From the NCBI GenBank assembly GCA_022457155.1, contig JAJGOT010001024.1:37185-101184 (forward strand): a stretch of DNA of 64,000 nucleotides, read 5' to 3'. A program made the translations under genes and the position numbers. The notes beneath the pieces were generated by a model. The model saw only the letters and a program-made list of their open reading frames with translations. It searched no databases and was not told the origin of the DNA. Source of the DNA: Cladopsammia gracilis. Lineage: Eukaryota > Cnidaria > Anthozoa > Scleractinia > Dendrophylliidae. Shown piece after piece: positions 42,121-53,640 of this stretch. The stretch's first letter is position 1. Every line of letters begins with the position of its first letter.

Positions 42121-44920
42121 TAGAAATAACTGTACACATACATGTATGGCAAGCTGTTGAAGTAATTAGAAGTACTGCTGGCTATAACTATCCGGGTCTC
42201 CGAAAATTATCTTCACAAATTGACAAACTTGACTCTTAAATTTTGCTGGCATGTAATCACACAGGAAACCCAAGATGCAAGATTAGAACTAATTCCATGT
42301 GCACTGGCAGCAATAAAAAACTGGGGATATGCAACTTCAAAACTAGCTAAATTCTTGCTCATAAAAAAATCAGAGTGAGTGTCATATCTTACCAACCACA
42401 AAAGTACAGGGCTTTGATCTCCTTAAAAAATCTGTTCTCTTAAAAAAAACATCAGCTGCTCTGTGCTCAATGCCCCTAATGAAACAGTTCCTTGCTGCCA
42501 ATATTCTGGACTTGAGGACCACCTGGGCACCGGCTCTGAACATAGTTCTGATATTGGAATGACTGTTAAAAGGGAAAACATTACAAAGGTTAAAATTTAT
42601 AATGGTTTAGGCAGACAACAGTGTCAGTTAAAAGTCCAATTTACACTGTGCTGGTTCCCAAAGAGGTTTCAGGCCCCAGCCCAAAAAGACATGCCCACAT
42701 CTTGAGGATTAAGTCACTTTAATCCCCGAGATAAAAATGTTCTCCACGCCGCCATTTTGGTTTTGCATATAACAAGCATCACCAAGCTAAAACCAAGAAC
42801 TTTTAATACCGCAACCAGTGTGGAAACAGACTGAATAAAGGGATTGACAGTGATTGGAATGTTTCAATGTCAAGATACACACAAAATTAATATGCTACTA
42901 TGGAGACATTTTATGTCATCGTGCAAACCTTTCTACCACAACCCTGTAATGTGATCCTATTTGGTCGATTGGTGAGGATTGTCGTTTCCATTGAGAAGGT
43001 ATTTAGCTTTGTGACCCATCTTTGTCAATTAATTTAACTAATGAATCAATGAAATAAAGAAAGGACAGCCATTTTTCTGCCAGCTCACTGTAAAATTAAC
43101 CATATGGAATCTAAACAGCTATTAATAATAACTATTTTCTAATCAAAATAAGCGTTTTTAGTGAATTGGATTGTTTTGTCTTCCTGTAGTTGTTCATTAC
43201 GATGTTCAATTCAATGTAAGCTAAGTCAAAATACGTTTAACATAATGCACGCAAATAGTAGGAGTATAAATTAAGAATGACGTCGAAAAAAATTCCCTGT
43301 ACAGTATGTTGCCCAGTATCTGACCTGTACCAGTATCTGACCAGTTAAAAAATCAGGGTTTTCATTAAGAATTGTTGTAGCAGGAGAATAGTGTAAAGTA
43401 ACAGGAGAATATTAATGAAAGAGCAAAGATAGCTACATATTGCCCTCGAAATTTAGTCGGAGAATTCTGTGTAGTAGGCAGAGAATTCTCCAATCTCCGA
43501 TGCCTAATGAACACCTTGAAAAATAATTTCAATTTTTGCGACGTGCTTATTAATTTCCGGCAAACGAAGTATTCTGAAAGGAAGCCGAACATTTCAGCTT
43601 GAGAAACACTTGAAGAGTGACATTTTCATGGCTAATATTTATGCTTTTCACTGCGCAGTGAAACTATTGCTGTTCAATTAGGGGTCTGTAAAATGAGATA
43701 TTTGCAAAGGAACTGTTGGATATTTGAAGTGACGATACTCAAAGAAGTCAAGTGGTCAGAATATCGATTAATTCTTCTTGAAATTTAATTTTTCTAGAAA
43801 AAAGGAGGGCAGAAACATTCACTTAGTCTTGATTTAGTATGCCCAGTATCTGACCAGTTTTTTCTTTTCTGTGCAAAATCGTGCCGCAGTAGAAGCAATA
43901 GCGGAGAATTTACTTTTTTGATTAATTTGTAATAATAGCATTCAACCATACAACATGTAATGGCCGTTAATGGGGATCTATTACTTCAAGCCTTTCTGCT
44001 TTTCTTTAGACTCCTCATCACTTCTTGTGTTTAATTTGTTTAATATTACACATTATTGTAGACAAGTGATGGAAGTAATAAAGTTACAAGTTACAAATAA
44101 GTATGTATTAACTAGCTGTTGTGGTACGTTGGAATAGGGAACGCCATGAGTTGTCAAGTACCAAATTACAGGCTGAAATATGGTATATGTTGGCTTTGTT
44201 TATCCCAGATTATTTCTTAAATTTATTTATTCCAGAGCGTTGATTTTAGAAAAGTTGATGTCAAGGGTGTTTTTAAGTGATCCTTATAAATATAGGAATA
44301 AATACCGTCAGATATTTGATCCCATATACCATGTTATGAGCTTGAAATTCAGTATATGTACCAATATATTAAAAGATCAACAACAAAAATGCTACAACAA
44401 AGTGGGTGTGTTTTTAATTTATTATAAAAATATATACACCCGTCAAGAAACGTTGTCCAACAAAAAGAAACTCAATACAACTTGTATGTGGCACTGTAAG
44501 GCCATGATTAATTTGACTATAAATCATTCAATATGCTTGCTGTTCAATGTGAAAATAGATATAACTTCTAGAGTTCTCATCCTTTTAAAACTGAAACATA
44601 AATGTATAAAATATCCAACAATGTTAAAATGTTCAATGCTAAGTAGCTGTTTGGAACGTGGCATTATAAAGCCTTGTTAAGTTTTCATTATTCTTTACAA
44701 CAATCAATAAAAAATGTATACGGAACTGAAGGCCTTGATAAATTCGACTATAAATCATTCAATATGCTTTCTTTTCAATGTAAAAATAACGTTTGTTTTT
44801 TATTTAGACAAAAGTCATTAGCTTGAGTATAAATTGGAAAGAGGACTTGATCAGGCAAGTAGTTCAAGGAAATCGTCTCTGCATCGGGTATAGAGCGGTC
44901 TTCAAAAGCTTTTAGATAAG
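42121..44920. other. AT-rich non-coding stretch
   Basis: No exon or domain recognised. A 501-nt frame at 44180-44680 lies in AT-rich sequence with no family signature. A segment (GACTATAAATCATTCAATAT, then GCTT) is repeated at about 44516 and 44748. Confidence 0.4.
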
Positions 44921-44925
44921 CTTAC

Positions 44926-45110
44926 ATAGCATCGCCTTCGATTATAATTCGGTCGATAGTATGAGAGTTCCACGTAGAAATATCGCACGAATTAGCCCAT
45001 AACAAAGCTGAAAGACTCATAAAAGCACACTGTCTTCCTCTAGAAATATCATTGAAACGATAATTACCTTGATGAATACTTCCACGGGCGGAAAAAACAG
45101 AATTAAGCAT
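44926..45110 (-). CDS. First exon of a cysteine-peptidase-like (C76/OTU-type) gene
   Basis: Starts at ATG 45110 and ends at donor CTAT|GTAAGC (44925), phase 2, about 61 codons. The sequence GSIHQGNYRFNDISRGRQC followed by AFMSLSALL matches the start of the papain-like fold in herpesvirus-tegument-type (C76) and OTU-like peptidases, in which the cysteine of RGRQC is the nucleophile. In cnidarians such domains are often part of Helitron or other mobile-element polyproteins. The downstream exons with the catalytic His were not found in the 2.8 kb that follows. It may be a solitary exon. Confidence 0.5.
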
Positions 45111-45274
45111 GATAAACTTTCAAACCTACCTTCTCGCGACGTGTGAAATCGAAGAGAGAGACAGACTCGTACCCAGTCGTCACTTATTTATTTCATTTGC
45201 AAAGTAATTGATGCGCGCAAAGGCGCTTGGGAAGGACGGAGAAAAATTGACGACTGGCAGAAAACAAATCCAAG
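45111..45274. promoter_or_regulatory. Possible bidirectional promoter
   Basis: It lies between the minus-strand ATG at 45110 and a plus-strand CAAGATGGCGGC (45272 onward), a YY1-type initiator/translation-start motif common at animal promoters. The region is GC-richer than its surroundings. It shares GGGTACGAGTCTG (reverse) with 49500-49520, so part of it is repeated elsewhere. Confidence 0.35.
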
Positions 45275-45525
45275 ATGGCGGCTTGTTTTACCACCAAAAG
45301 TTCGTCGCACAAAGAAAGGCCTTTCACCGCGTTTTTTTCTTTGGAAATCTCCCCCTGCTTTGTTCAAACAGTCTCTCTACCTATTCTTGGCATGGAATCG
45401 ATCGCTATTATCGTGCTATTCATCAAATGCTGATAACACTGAGCGAAATCGAAGATTAAAGATCTGCTAAAAGAAAAACATTCCGAAGAAATTCTTTTAT
45501 GTCTGAAGAAGCTCTCTGGTGAGTA
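45275..45525 (+). other. Candidate plus-strand first exon(s), unconfirmed
   Basis: An ATG in AAGATGGCGGC opens a 52-codon frame. Another open segment ends at a good donor (CTCTCTG|GTGAGT, about 45520), and an acceptor TTTTCTAG follows near 45609. Joining these quickly meets a stop. No domain recognised, so this may be a 5' leader or non-coding RNA. Confidence 0.25.
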
Positions 45526-45619
45526 TAAATCAAAGGCATTTCATGTTATCTGTCTATTCGCAATGTAAAGTGAATGCTGTGAAGAACATTAATTTCCTAT
45601 CTTTTCTAGATGGGTGAAG

Positions 45620-48035
45620 GACACGAGTTCGAGGTGCAGCACAACTCGTCGCAAGCCTTTAATTTAAATTGCAACAATGCAGAAGATAATGCAAAACTCT
45701 TTGGAGTATATTTATATCATAAAGGATGGTTGCATCCCAAGTAGTTATCGTGGAAATCCCAAGTAGTTATCTTGGCGAAATCTAATGGTAAAGTTGAAAT
45801 AATTAACACAATAATTAATACAATAATTTTTATGTCAAAGTGGTATGTATGCTTAAAAGTTTAGTTCTGTGCCTAGAGAGTGATTTAAGATGTAATGTGA
45901 TCCAATTAAACATTTCCAAGACTAACATTTCGAAAGATTTACATAGTCTTGTAAGACTTAATCCAATAATTATAAATTCATAAACGATGAGTTTTGACTC
46001 AAATAAACAAGAATAAACTTGATATTAAACTGATGACACAAAGTAGAATGAGAAGGCACATCACCTACAAATTATTGTTAGTGTATACATGTATGTGGAG
46101 CACACTTGATAAAATTAGTTTAATTAAGAATTCAAACAAATAATTTAATACAGAAATCAGAGTCATTGTCATCTCAACAACATCTTCAAGTCAAATAAAT
46201 AACTGTGCAATATAATTCTATCACATAGAACAGGGAGAAACATTTTTTGTAATCCTTAAAATTTTAGCCATACAGTTATCAGCACTGGATTACCCCCCTC
46301 CCAAATCTGTGGTCCCTGACTTTAATTAACTAAACTTAATAACATGTTCTGATTGATAAACTTAACAGTAATATACATGTATGCCAGTTTTCAATGGATG
46401 AAACTTTCAATACATCAGAAAGTAAGTTATTCTGTTTAACCTGATTTTATTGTTCTTTCATCTGATTTCTTCATTTTCTTCATCTTTTCATTTTTTTTTC
46501 AGGCTTGGTTTTTATGAGCAATGAAAGTAGAATTATAAATAACAATGCAGTGTTTCATTTCTCATTTAGGTTTAGAAACCAAGACTGTATAATGTTCTGC
46601 TTCTGATATCAATGCTCATGACAACTAGGCCTCATATACCCCAAAAAGAGTCTCTGGAACCATTTTCTTGAACTTACATGTACATCATAATGTTGTTTAC
46701 TTTTGGCTTTAAATATGTCATTTTGCAGATATTTGTTCCTGACACAACTCTGTTACAATAGAAAATGTAAAGGGAAAAGTAATGAAAAGCAAAGAGAGAA
46801 AGGCGTTCGATATGAACATGTATGAAATTAGACATACTAAAAACAATGTGCAGTTGATTGGTACCAAATGGCATTGAAATGTGTTGGCAATGGGTGTTAG
46901 CTCATTTGCATCAATTCTCCCTCCCCACTCTGCTCATTGGTTTTTCTTCCCATGCCCCTCAGTCACCCACAGGCCTGACTGACATGGCTTCCCTCTGGAC
47001 TCCTGATGAGACAGGGAATACATCGAATTAAATCGAAAGATATCTATGATTTGATCTTGAAATAGTGAGCTCACTAATTAACTTTTATTTTCCTTGTATT
47101 ACCTCATTGAAACTTAATTATATATGTTGTCACTAAGACGAAAATCCGTGCTCTACATAGCAAATAAAAGTATAGAAACAGAAGAGAACCTCAAGGAAAA
47201 CAGTGGGAGCAGCCAAAAGAAGGAGAACCAAGAAAATGAGCCGCACCTTACCGAAGGAAATGATTAAGGCCAAGCAGCTAGCTGCACAGCTGACTTGCAG
47301 CTCAAGGAAGTTGATTCAAATAATAAAATTATCGAGAAAAATTTAAAAAAAAAACAAATTGAGGATAAATGTTGAACATGTCTTGTGTGCCCTGGTTGTT
47401 GCCTGTTTATGGAGTCACCCCCCCCCCCCCCCACTCGTTATTGCCCTTCCTTTCCTACCCCCTCCAGCCTGTTGTCCAAAAAATCAAGGATTATTTTCTA
47501 AAACAATTTTTTTTATTAAGCTCTTTATTACCAATAAGAGTTTTATTCTGATTTGGTTGCTACTGGCCAAATAATGGTGTTAGGCCCGAATTTTATGGGC
47601 CCTTTGATTTTCACTACAGACAAAGTTGTGGTCTTTGGTCTTGTCACATAATGTAACCTAGTGCAAAGAAAAAATAGCATTATTATTAACTCCCCTTTTT
47701 TAGATTTTCTGACTAATTAAATTTATAATTAGTTTCCTGACAGAATCAAATCCTAATAAAAATTGAATCTTTTAGAAATTTTATTCAGTCAATTATACCT
47801 CGTACAAAAGACTAATGAGAACTTTTTCTAATCAATTCAAACTCATAGAAGAACTTTCAACTACTGCAGCAAACATCTTATTCTCACATGCCATCAATTA
47901 CTACATATCACGGGTTCCACTAGGTTGGAATTCTTGTTATTCTTTCTGAACCTCCCAGAGAGAGAAAAAAATTTCCCCTACTCCCCTCTAAGAAATGTGG
48001 TTACTTTGTTTTCCTTGGATTCTGTTCCCCTATCT
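45620..48035. other. Non-coding sequence
   Basis: AT-rich, with a poly-C run at 47408-47423 and a duplicated (CCCAAGTAGTTATC) near 45736-45770. No supported gene. Confidence 0.4.
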
Positions 48036-48040
48036 ATCTA

Positions 48041-48227
48041 CAGTCAAACCTCTATTAAGCGGCCACCCTCGGGGAATAGCCAACTGACCGCTTAATAGAG
48101 GTGACTGCTTAAAAGAGGTCAAGTTTACAGTAAATATGGGGAGCAATTTAATTCAAGGGATTTGTTAAGTAACTGCTTAATATAGGGTGATTGTTTAATA
48201 CAGTGCTGCTTAATACAGGTTCAACTG
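48041..48227. mobile_element. 187-bp Tc1/mariner-type MITE
   Basis: CAGTCAAACCTCTATTAAGC at the left and a GGTTCAACTG right end, flanked by TA (48039-48040, 48228-48229). GCTTAATA-type units are repeated inside. Confidence 0.8.
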
Positions 48228-48234
48228 TACCTTA

Positions 48235-48400
48235 TAATACTGACCTCTTCTTCTAAAGCCATATGAATTTCTTTCCATACATTTAACTTGATTTCTTCAA
48301 GGTCCTTTAGTTTTTTTTTTTTTCGTACTGTCTGCCACAGTATCGCCAAGGCCATTTCTAGTTCAATTTGATGTTTTAATTTTAGGTTTGTATATATGGT
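48235..48400 (-). other. Candidate internal exon on minus
   Basis: An open stretch between an acceptor-like TTTGACTAG (about 48400) and a donor GAAGAG|GTCAGT (about 48243). It encodes a helical, Lys/Glu-rich segment (ALAILWQTVRKKKKLKDLEE). It could be part of the gene starting at 49235, but phases to the other candidate exons were not reconciled. Confidence 0.3.
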
Positions 48401-48594
48401 GCTAGTCAAATGTTAAGGATTGAAGTAAGCTATTTCATGACAGCTATTTAAAAAGTGAAAATAATTATTTGATTGCTGTTATGGAAAGGATACCTTTGTT
48501 TGGAATCTTTGAGAACTCGTTTCTTTTAACTGTTGGGCAAAACCCATGACACAGCTCTTGACAGTCTACGTTTGGCACTCAAGTCATCCCCAAT

Positions 48595-48781
48595 AGACCT
48601 CTTTAGCTTGTATGTTTGTTTTCCCAATGTAGATCATGTGATGTTACCCAAGAGAACCGTTTCTTTTAAATTTTGTTTTCTTCAAGTGCATATGTATGCA
48701 TAATTTATGAAAAGACAACTTCCCTTGAGAATATCACATGGCCTACATTGGAGAAGCAAAACATACAAGCTAAAGAGGTCT
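48595..48781. repeat. Foldback MITE
   Basis: AGACCTCTTTAGCTTGTATG is mirrored by CATACAAGCTAAAGAGGTCT. The inner parts (CCAATGTAGATCATGTGATG) are mirrored with mismatches. Confidence 0.85.
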
Positions 48782-49180
48782 TTTCCCAAAACGTTGATCA
48801 ATTCTTCTGACTCCACTGAACTATTGTCTTCCAATTCCTCGACGCACACATCCTCCAGTAACGTGAAGATTTGCAGTTGTGTCACCTGGATCGTAAAGAA
48901 TCCTGTAAGCTTATAAGCTTATAAGCCAAGATATTCAATATCGATGACTCCAGCAAATGTTGTTGCCAGTTCATTCACAAATTCTTACCTTCTACTGTCT
49001 TCCTGACTTTAGATTGTGGTAAACTCTGCTGTTTAGAATTTGGTGTCAAATCTTGGGTGTTTTTCGAGCTTCATTCCCGTCATTTGTGGAAACACAAGAC
49101 CCGATCTTCAATTCTTTTTCTTTATAATTCACCCAACAATCAACTCGATTGCAAATAAACGTAAAAACATCCCTACTTAC

Positions 49181-49235
49181 TCTCTAAATTAAGTTCGTGG
49201 AATGATAAGTTCAAATCGCCAGTGTCGTCCGCCAT
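49181..49235 (-). CDS. Candidate first coding exon of a host gene
   Basis: ATG in CCAAGATGGCGGAC context (YY1-type start), encoding MADDTGDLNLSFHELNLE, then a perfect donor A|GTAAGT at 49180. A further open segment on minus (about 49030-48989, NSKQQSLPQSKVRKTVE) ends at another good donor G|GTAAGA. The protein family is not recognised and the downstream chain is incomplete, partly because MITEs occupy the introns. Confidence 0.4.
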
Positions 49236-49635
49236 CTTGGATTTCCCAGTGGATTTTAAAATGTTCGAAAAAAGCCTCAAAATACTCAAATCACAAATCG
49301 AGCCTTGAAGGATAACCGTAAAAAGAATCCATAACGATAAAGAAATCCAAAAAGTACAAAAAAACTACAAAATATTGATGCTTCCAAGATATTTCGAGAT
49401 CGGACAAGAAAATTCCGGAAATCTGCCAGTCGCTTCCCGTTTTGTATCCGTCCTTCCCTCGACGCACCGCGAACTCACTAAATCCTTCCCGAAGCGACTG
49501 GGTACGAGTCTGAGAGAGAGAGACGTCATGCTCGAATTGGCGTATAATGATTTGTTGGATTCCGCTGACCAGTAGGTATGCTGTCTCGTAAAATTCGTCC
49601 ATCGCGACAAAGTCACTCCAAAAGATCGACTTTTC

Positions 49636-52239
49636 AATGTTTATGTTTATGTTTATGTTTATTTCCCACAAATTTGTATAACATAATAAGTAAATATTCA
49701 ATTTACATGGTAGTCGGGAGGAAGACTAAAGAAACCCTAAACGGGCTTGTACAAAGTAGTCCCCCTTTGATACAAATTACATTATTCAAAGTTAAATTAA
49801 TCAGGATATCAGGTCTGGTGTACAAATAACAGTTATAATTAAAAGTACAGATAAATTATGCAAGTTAACGTCCATATTATAATCACTATAAAGTAAGGAA
49901 TTGCTTCATTTTCTTTTTGAAAGCATGTATAGACAAAGAACGTTTTATAGAGGAGTTCTAGTCCATATATTAACTATCTTACTTCTTAAAGAGTATTTTC
50001 CATAGTTAGTTCGGTTAAAAAACTGATAAATTATGCAAGTTAACGTCCATATTATAATCACTATAAAGTAAGGAATTGCTTCATTTTCTTTTTGAAAGCA
50101 TGTATAGACAAAGAACGTTTTATAGAGGAGTTCTGTTCCATATATTAACTATCTTACTTCTTAAAGAGTATTTTCCATAGTTAGTTCGGTTAAAAAACTT
50201 ATGTAGATGTTTTGAGTTCCTAGTATTATACTAGTGAACCATGGACTTGAGTGTTTTCTAAGCAGAAGTCACTGAAATAGGCGGGTAATGATTTACTGAT
50301 AAGACTAAAACTGAAAGATCCAATTAGTAGGTCATTAATTTGGTGTATATTTAAGAGACCCAACTTTTTAAAAAGAGGAAGAGATGGTGCGGTATATGGC
50401 GAGGATGTTATAATACGTAGTGCCTTTTTTTGTAATTTCAATAATTTCATCAGCCTAGTGGGGTAATTATTTGCCCAGACAATATTTCCATAATGTAGGT
50501 AGGGGTAAATTAAACTATTATATAACATTTTTAAGAGTGTTTGACCGACATAGAAACGAATTCTACATAGCATACCGGTAGTTTTTATAATCTTCTTAGT
50601 GATACAATCAATATGGTTCTTCCATGTTAAGTGTTGGTCAATTATAATTCCTAAGAATTTAGTTTCATTTACTCTCTGAATCTCCTTGTTGTCAAGTTTA
50701 AGAACCAGTGATTTATTTAATTGTTTCTTTTGTGATCTAAATATTATGAAATTAGACTTTTTAATATTGAGTGTAAGTTGATTTAGTGTTAACCATTCTT
50801 GAACATAAACTAACTCCGCATTTATATTAGACTCGAGTTCATTAATGTCTTCACCTGAGCAAAAAAGATTAGTATCATCCGCAAACATTATAGTAGATAA
50901 TTTATTGGTAGAGTGATTTAGGTCATTAATCGTAAATTAGAAAAAGTAATGGTCCAAGAATAGATCCTTGTGGGACCCCACATGTAATTCTCATTTCTGT
51001 TGATCTGATTTGATTATATTTAACAATTTGTTTTCTGTTTGTAAGGTAATTTTTTATCCATGCATGAGAATTTCCGCGTATACCATAGAAATATAGTTTC
51101 TTTAGGAGAATTTCATGATTTACTGTGTCAAATGCCTTTGATAAGTCAAGAAATATACCAACAGTGAACTGGTTATTTTCAATCCCTTGTGTTATTTTAT
51201 CAACAAGTTCTATTATTACATAATTGGTAGAGCTTTTACTTCGAAATCCATATTGATGATCTGATAAGATTTTATTTCTATCTACATAGTCCAATAGTCT
51301 TTTATACATTAGTTTTTCAAGTATTTTCGAAAAACAGGGAAGAACAGAGATAGGTCTGTAATTTGAAAATACATTTTTATCAGATGATTTATACACTGGT
51401 GTTACCAAGGCTACTTTCAATTCATCTGGGACTTTACCAGTTGAAAATGTCATATTAAAAATGTGAGACAGTGGTAGAGATATATAAGGGGCTACATATT
51501 TAACGACTTTGCTATTTATGTCATCAATACCACAGCTTGACTTGTTTGCCATTTTATCAATTACTTTGTTAACCTCATCACATGTTGTATAATGTAGAAA
51601 CATGGAGTCACAATAACTTCCCTTTAGAAATTTATAAAATTCATCAGAGCCGTGATCAAATTTTTTAGCCAGATTAGGCCCAACATTAATAAAAAATTCA
51701 TTAAATTTATTTGCAATGAATTTAGGATCACTGATTTCATCATTGTTGTTGTTTAAAAACAAACTGGGTAAAGAGATGTTTGATTTTCTATTACCAAGTA
51801 ATTCGTTAATAGTATTCCAGGTAGATTTTATATTATTTTGTGCTTGACTGAATTTTTTACAATAATAATTCTTTTTAGCAATTCTTATGAGATGATTCAA
51901 TTTATTGCGATATAATTTGTAATCATGTTCATTTTTTGATGTCGGATTCTTTAGAAATTTTTTATAGAGTACTTCCTTGGTTTTTGAAGATTTTCTTAAG
52001 CCTTTAGTTATCCATAAATTGTCCGACCTTCGTGTACTTTTGCATTTAGTCATTTTAACAGGAAAAGATTTATCATAATGGTCAGAGAACTCAGAGAAAA
52101 ATGCTTTAAATGACTCTGCTGGGTCGTTCTTAGATAACGTAGTTAACCAATCACAGGTTTTAAGGCTACTAGAGAACGATTCTAGAGATTTCTTACTTAT
52201 TGTTCTAGTTGCATGGGAACTATCTGTTCCAGAGCCCAA
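49636..52239 (-). mobile_element. CR1-like LINE, 5' truncated, one frameshift
   Basis: Two adjoining minus frames (52239-50926 and 50888-50226) form one reverse transcriptase ORF. RT blocks in order: NYRPISVLPCFSKILEKL, FLDLSKAFDTVNHEILLKKL, CGVPQGSILGPLLFLIY, then MFADDTNLF in the second frame. A single-base insertion near 50935 breaks the frame just before the catalytic block. The last part of the ORF and the UTR contain a 175-bp tandem duplication. The 3' end is a (CATAAA)n tail (49636-49662, minus). The endonuclease domain is absent. Otherwise well preserved, so the copy is fairly young. Confidence 0.88.
49850..50199. repeat. 175-bp tandem duplication in the LINE 3' part
   Basis: The block from GATAAATTATGCAAGTTAAC to GTTCGGTTAAAAAACT is present at 49850-50023 and 50024-50199 with almost no differences. 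A later, local duplication within this LINE copy. Confidence 0.92.
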
Positions 52240-53166
52240 TCAACTATCATCGCGAAAGTGGCGGGAATAGCGTGCTGCTCGCTCGCTAACGCTCGCTCGC
52301 AGCAAAAATCAACATTTACTAGAATTAAATACGTGTCTCGCAGAACCTCGCGAAGCTCGGGGGAGGATGCATTGCAAAATTTTAGCGATGTGGGAGGGAG
52401 AGATGGAATTTCTGATTTAAATGGAGAGGTTGGGTTGCTTGCTGGCAATGACCTGATTTAAAGTTGAGACATTTTCGTTCTCAGTCTCTTCAATTTAACT
52501 TGTACTTTGTGCCCTGTCTTCCTAAAATAAAATAAATGGGAGCTGGTGTTGGTCAGTGTTGGGTTTTGAGCTGTGGGTCGCTGTAACTGCCATGGGACTG
52601 CCATGGGACTGCCCCCAACCCGCCGCCCCCTCCCATCTTCATTAATTTTTGTCAGAAGGAAATTTGGTCTGAAAGTGGATGTATTAAGTACTGTTGTGGG
52701 GCATGGGTCCAGGACAATATGCAGTGGTGTTCTGTTTATTTTGATTGTCTCAATTAAATTCCATTTTTGAAACTTGTGAGCTAGTGCTATCTCCTGTTCC
52801 CTTTACATACTGCTATAGTTTTTGTTCTATATACTGGGAATCAAACAATTGGTAATGCAATTCTCTATTCGTTTGAATGGTTGAGATCACAGGAGGTTAC
52901 TGCTGCTGAAAAGTGATGTTGTCCAAAAAATAACAACTCAATGGTGAAAGTGGCATGAGATTCTCCCAGCAGTAACAATACTATACTTTGGATACAGGTC
53001 ATGGGAATTACAAAATTGATTACAAAACATGAATATTCAAGTTGAAGCAACAGATTCTCTGCAAATACCATAAGCAATGTATAGAGACCTGGATGGAGAA
53101 TTTGTAGGTTAAGACCAGGACTTAGGCCTTCATGACCAGTTAGCGCCTTTAAAAATCTTGAAATCA
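52240..53166. other. Non-coding sequence, nothing recognised
   Basis: Short frames only. A GCTCGCTCGCTAACGCTCGC cluster lies at about 52268-52300. Confidence 0.4.
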
Positions 53167-53171
53167 AAATT
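53167..53171. repeat. BEL/Pao 5-bp target-site duplication, copy 1
   Basis: AAATT abuts the LTR. The same five bases follow the other LTR at 59499-59503. Confidence 0.85.
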
Positions 53172-53620
53172 TGTAAGAATTATCTATAAGGCCGACCTTA
53201 TAGCCCAACGATTTTCCCAGCGTTTCTCAAATATTGTGATGTTCCATAAACACAACAATCCGCGCAACTCTTGATCTTTGAATAAATCACTTGTAATCAC
53301 GATCATCCAAATAATCTCAATGTTTACAGAACATAACACAACTAAACATTTACAATACTCTGTGACATATAATTCCGATGCGTGTATAAAACTCCGTAAA
53401 TCCGACCGTAAAGATTCAACACATAATTTTGCACCGTACCGAACCGTATTCCGTATATCTCCCGAAAAACTCTCACGCACACAAGTCCTCTTTCTAAAAA
53501 TAGTCCACACGTGTTCTTGTCTCAGTAATATTACATGTTACATAACATCGATCCGCTTGAGTGGTCAAGTCACGCGCTCCCCCCGTGGGGGTCAAATGTC
53601 ACTAATAACTGTTCTTCACA
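53172..53620 (-). mobile_element. 3' LTR of the young BEL/Pao element
   Basis: 449 bp, TG...CA ends (TGTAAGAATT ... GTTCTTCACA). By eye it differs from the other LTR at only four positions (about 99% identity), so insertion was recent. A polypurine tract AAGGGGGGAG (minus strand) lies at 53621-53630, immediately before it in element orientation. Confidence 0.93.
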
Positions 53621-53640
53621 CTCCCCCCTTGACCAGCTGT

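Noticed and set aside
44180..44680. A 166-codon plus frame
   Set aside because: It lies in AT-rich sequence with residue composition dominated by I, K, L and Y. No domain, and part of it lies in a locally repeated segment.
45275..45460. A coding gene starting at AAGATGGCGGC
   Set aside because: The frame ends after 52 codons and joining to the next acceptor meets a stop. Kept only as a possible leader or promoter signal.
53184..53510. Open frames of 108-180 codons in the LTRs, on both strands
   Set aside because: They lie entirely in the 449-bp LTRs and recur identically in both LTRs. There is no domain, and they cross LTR boundaries on the plus strand.
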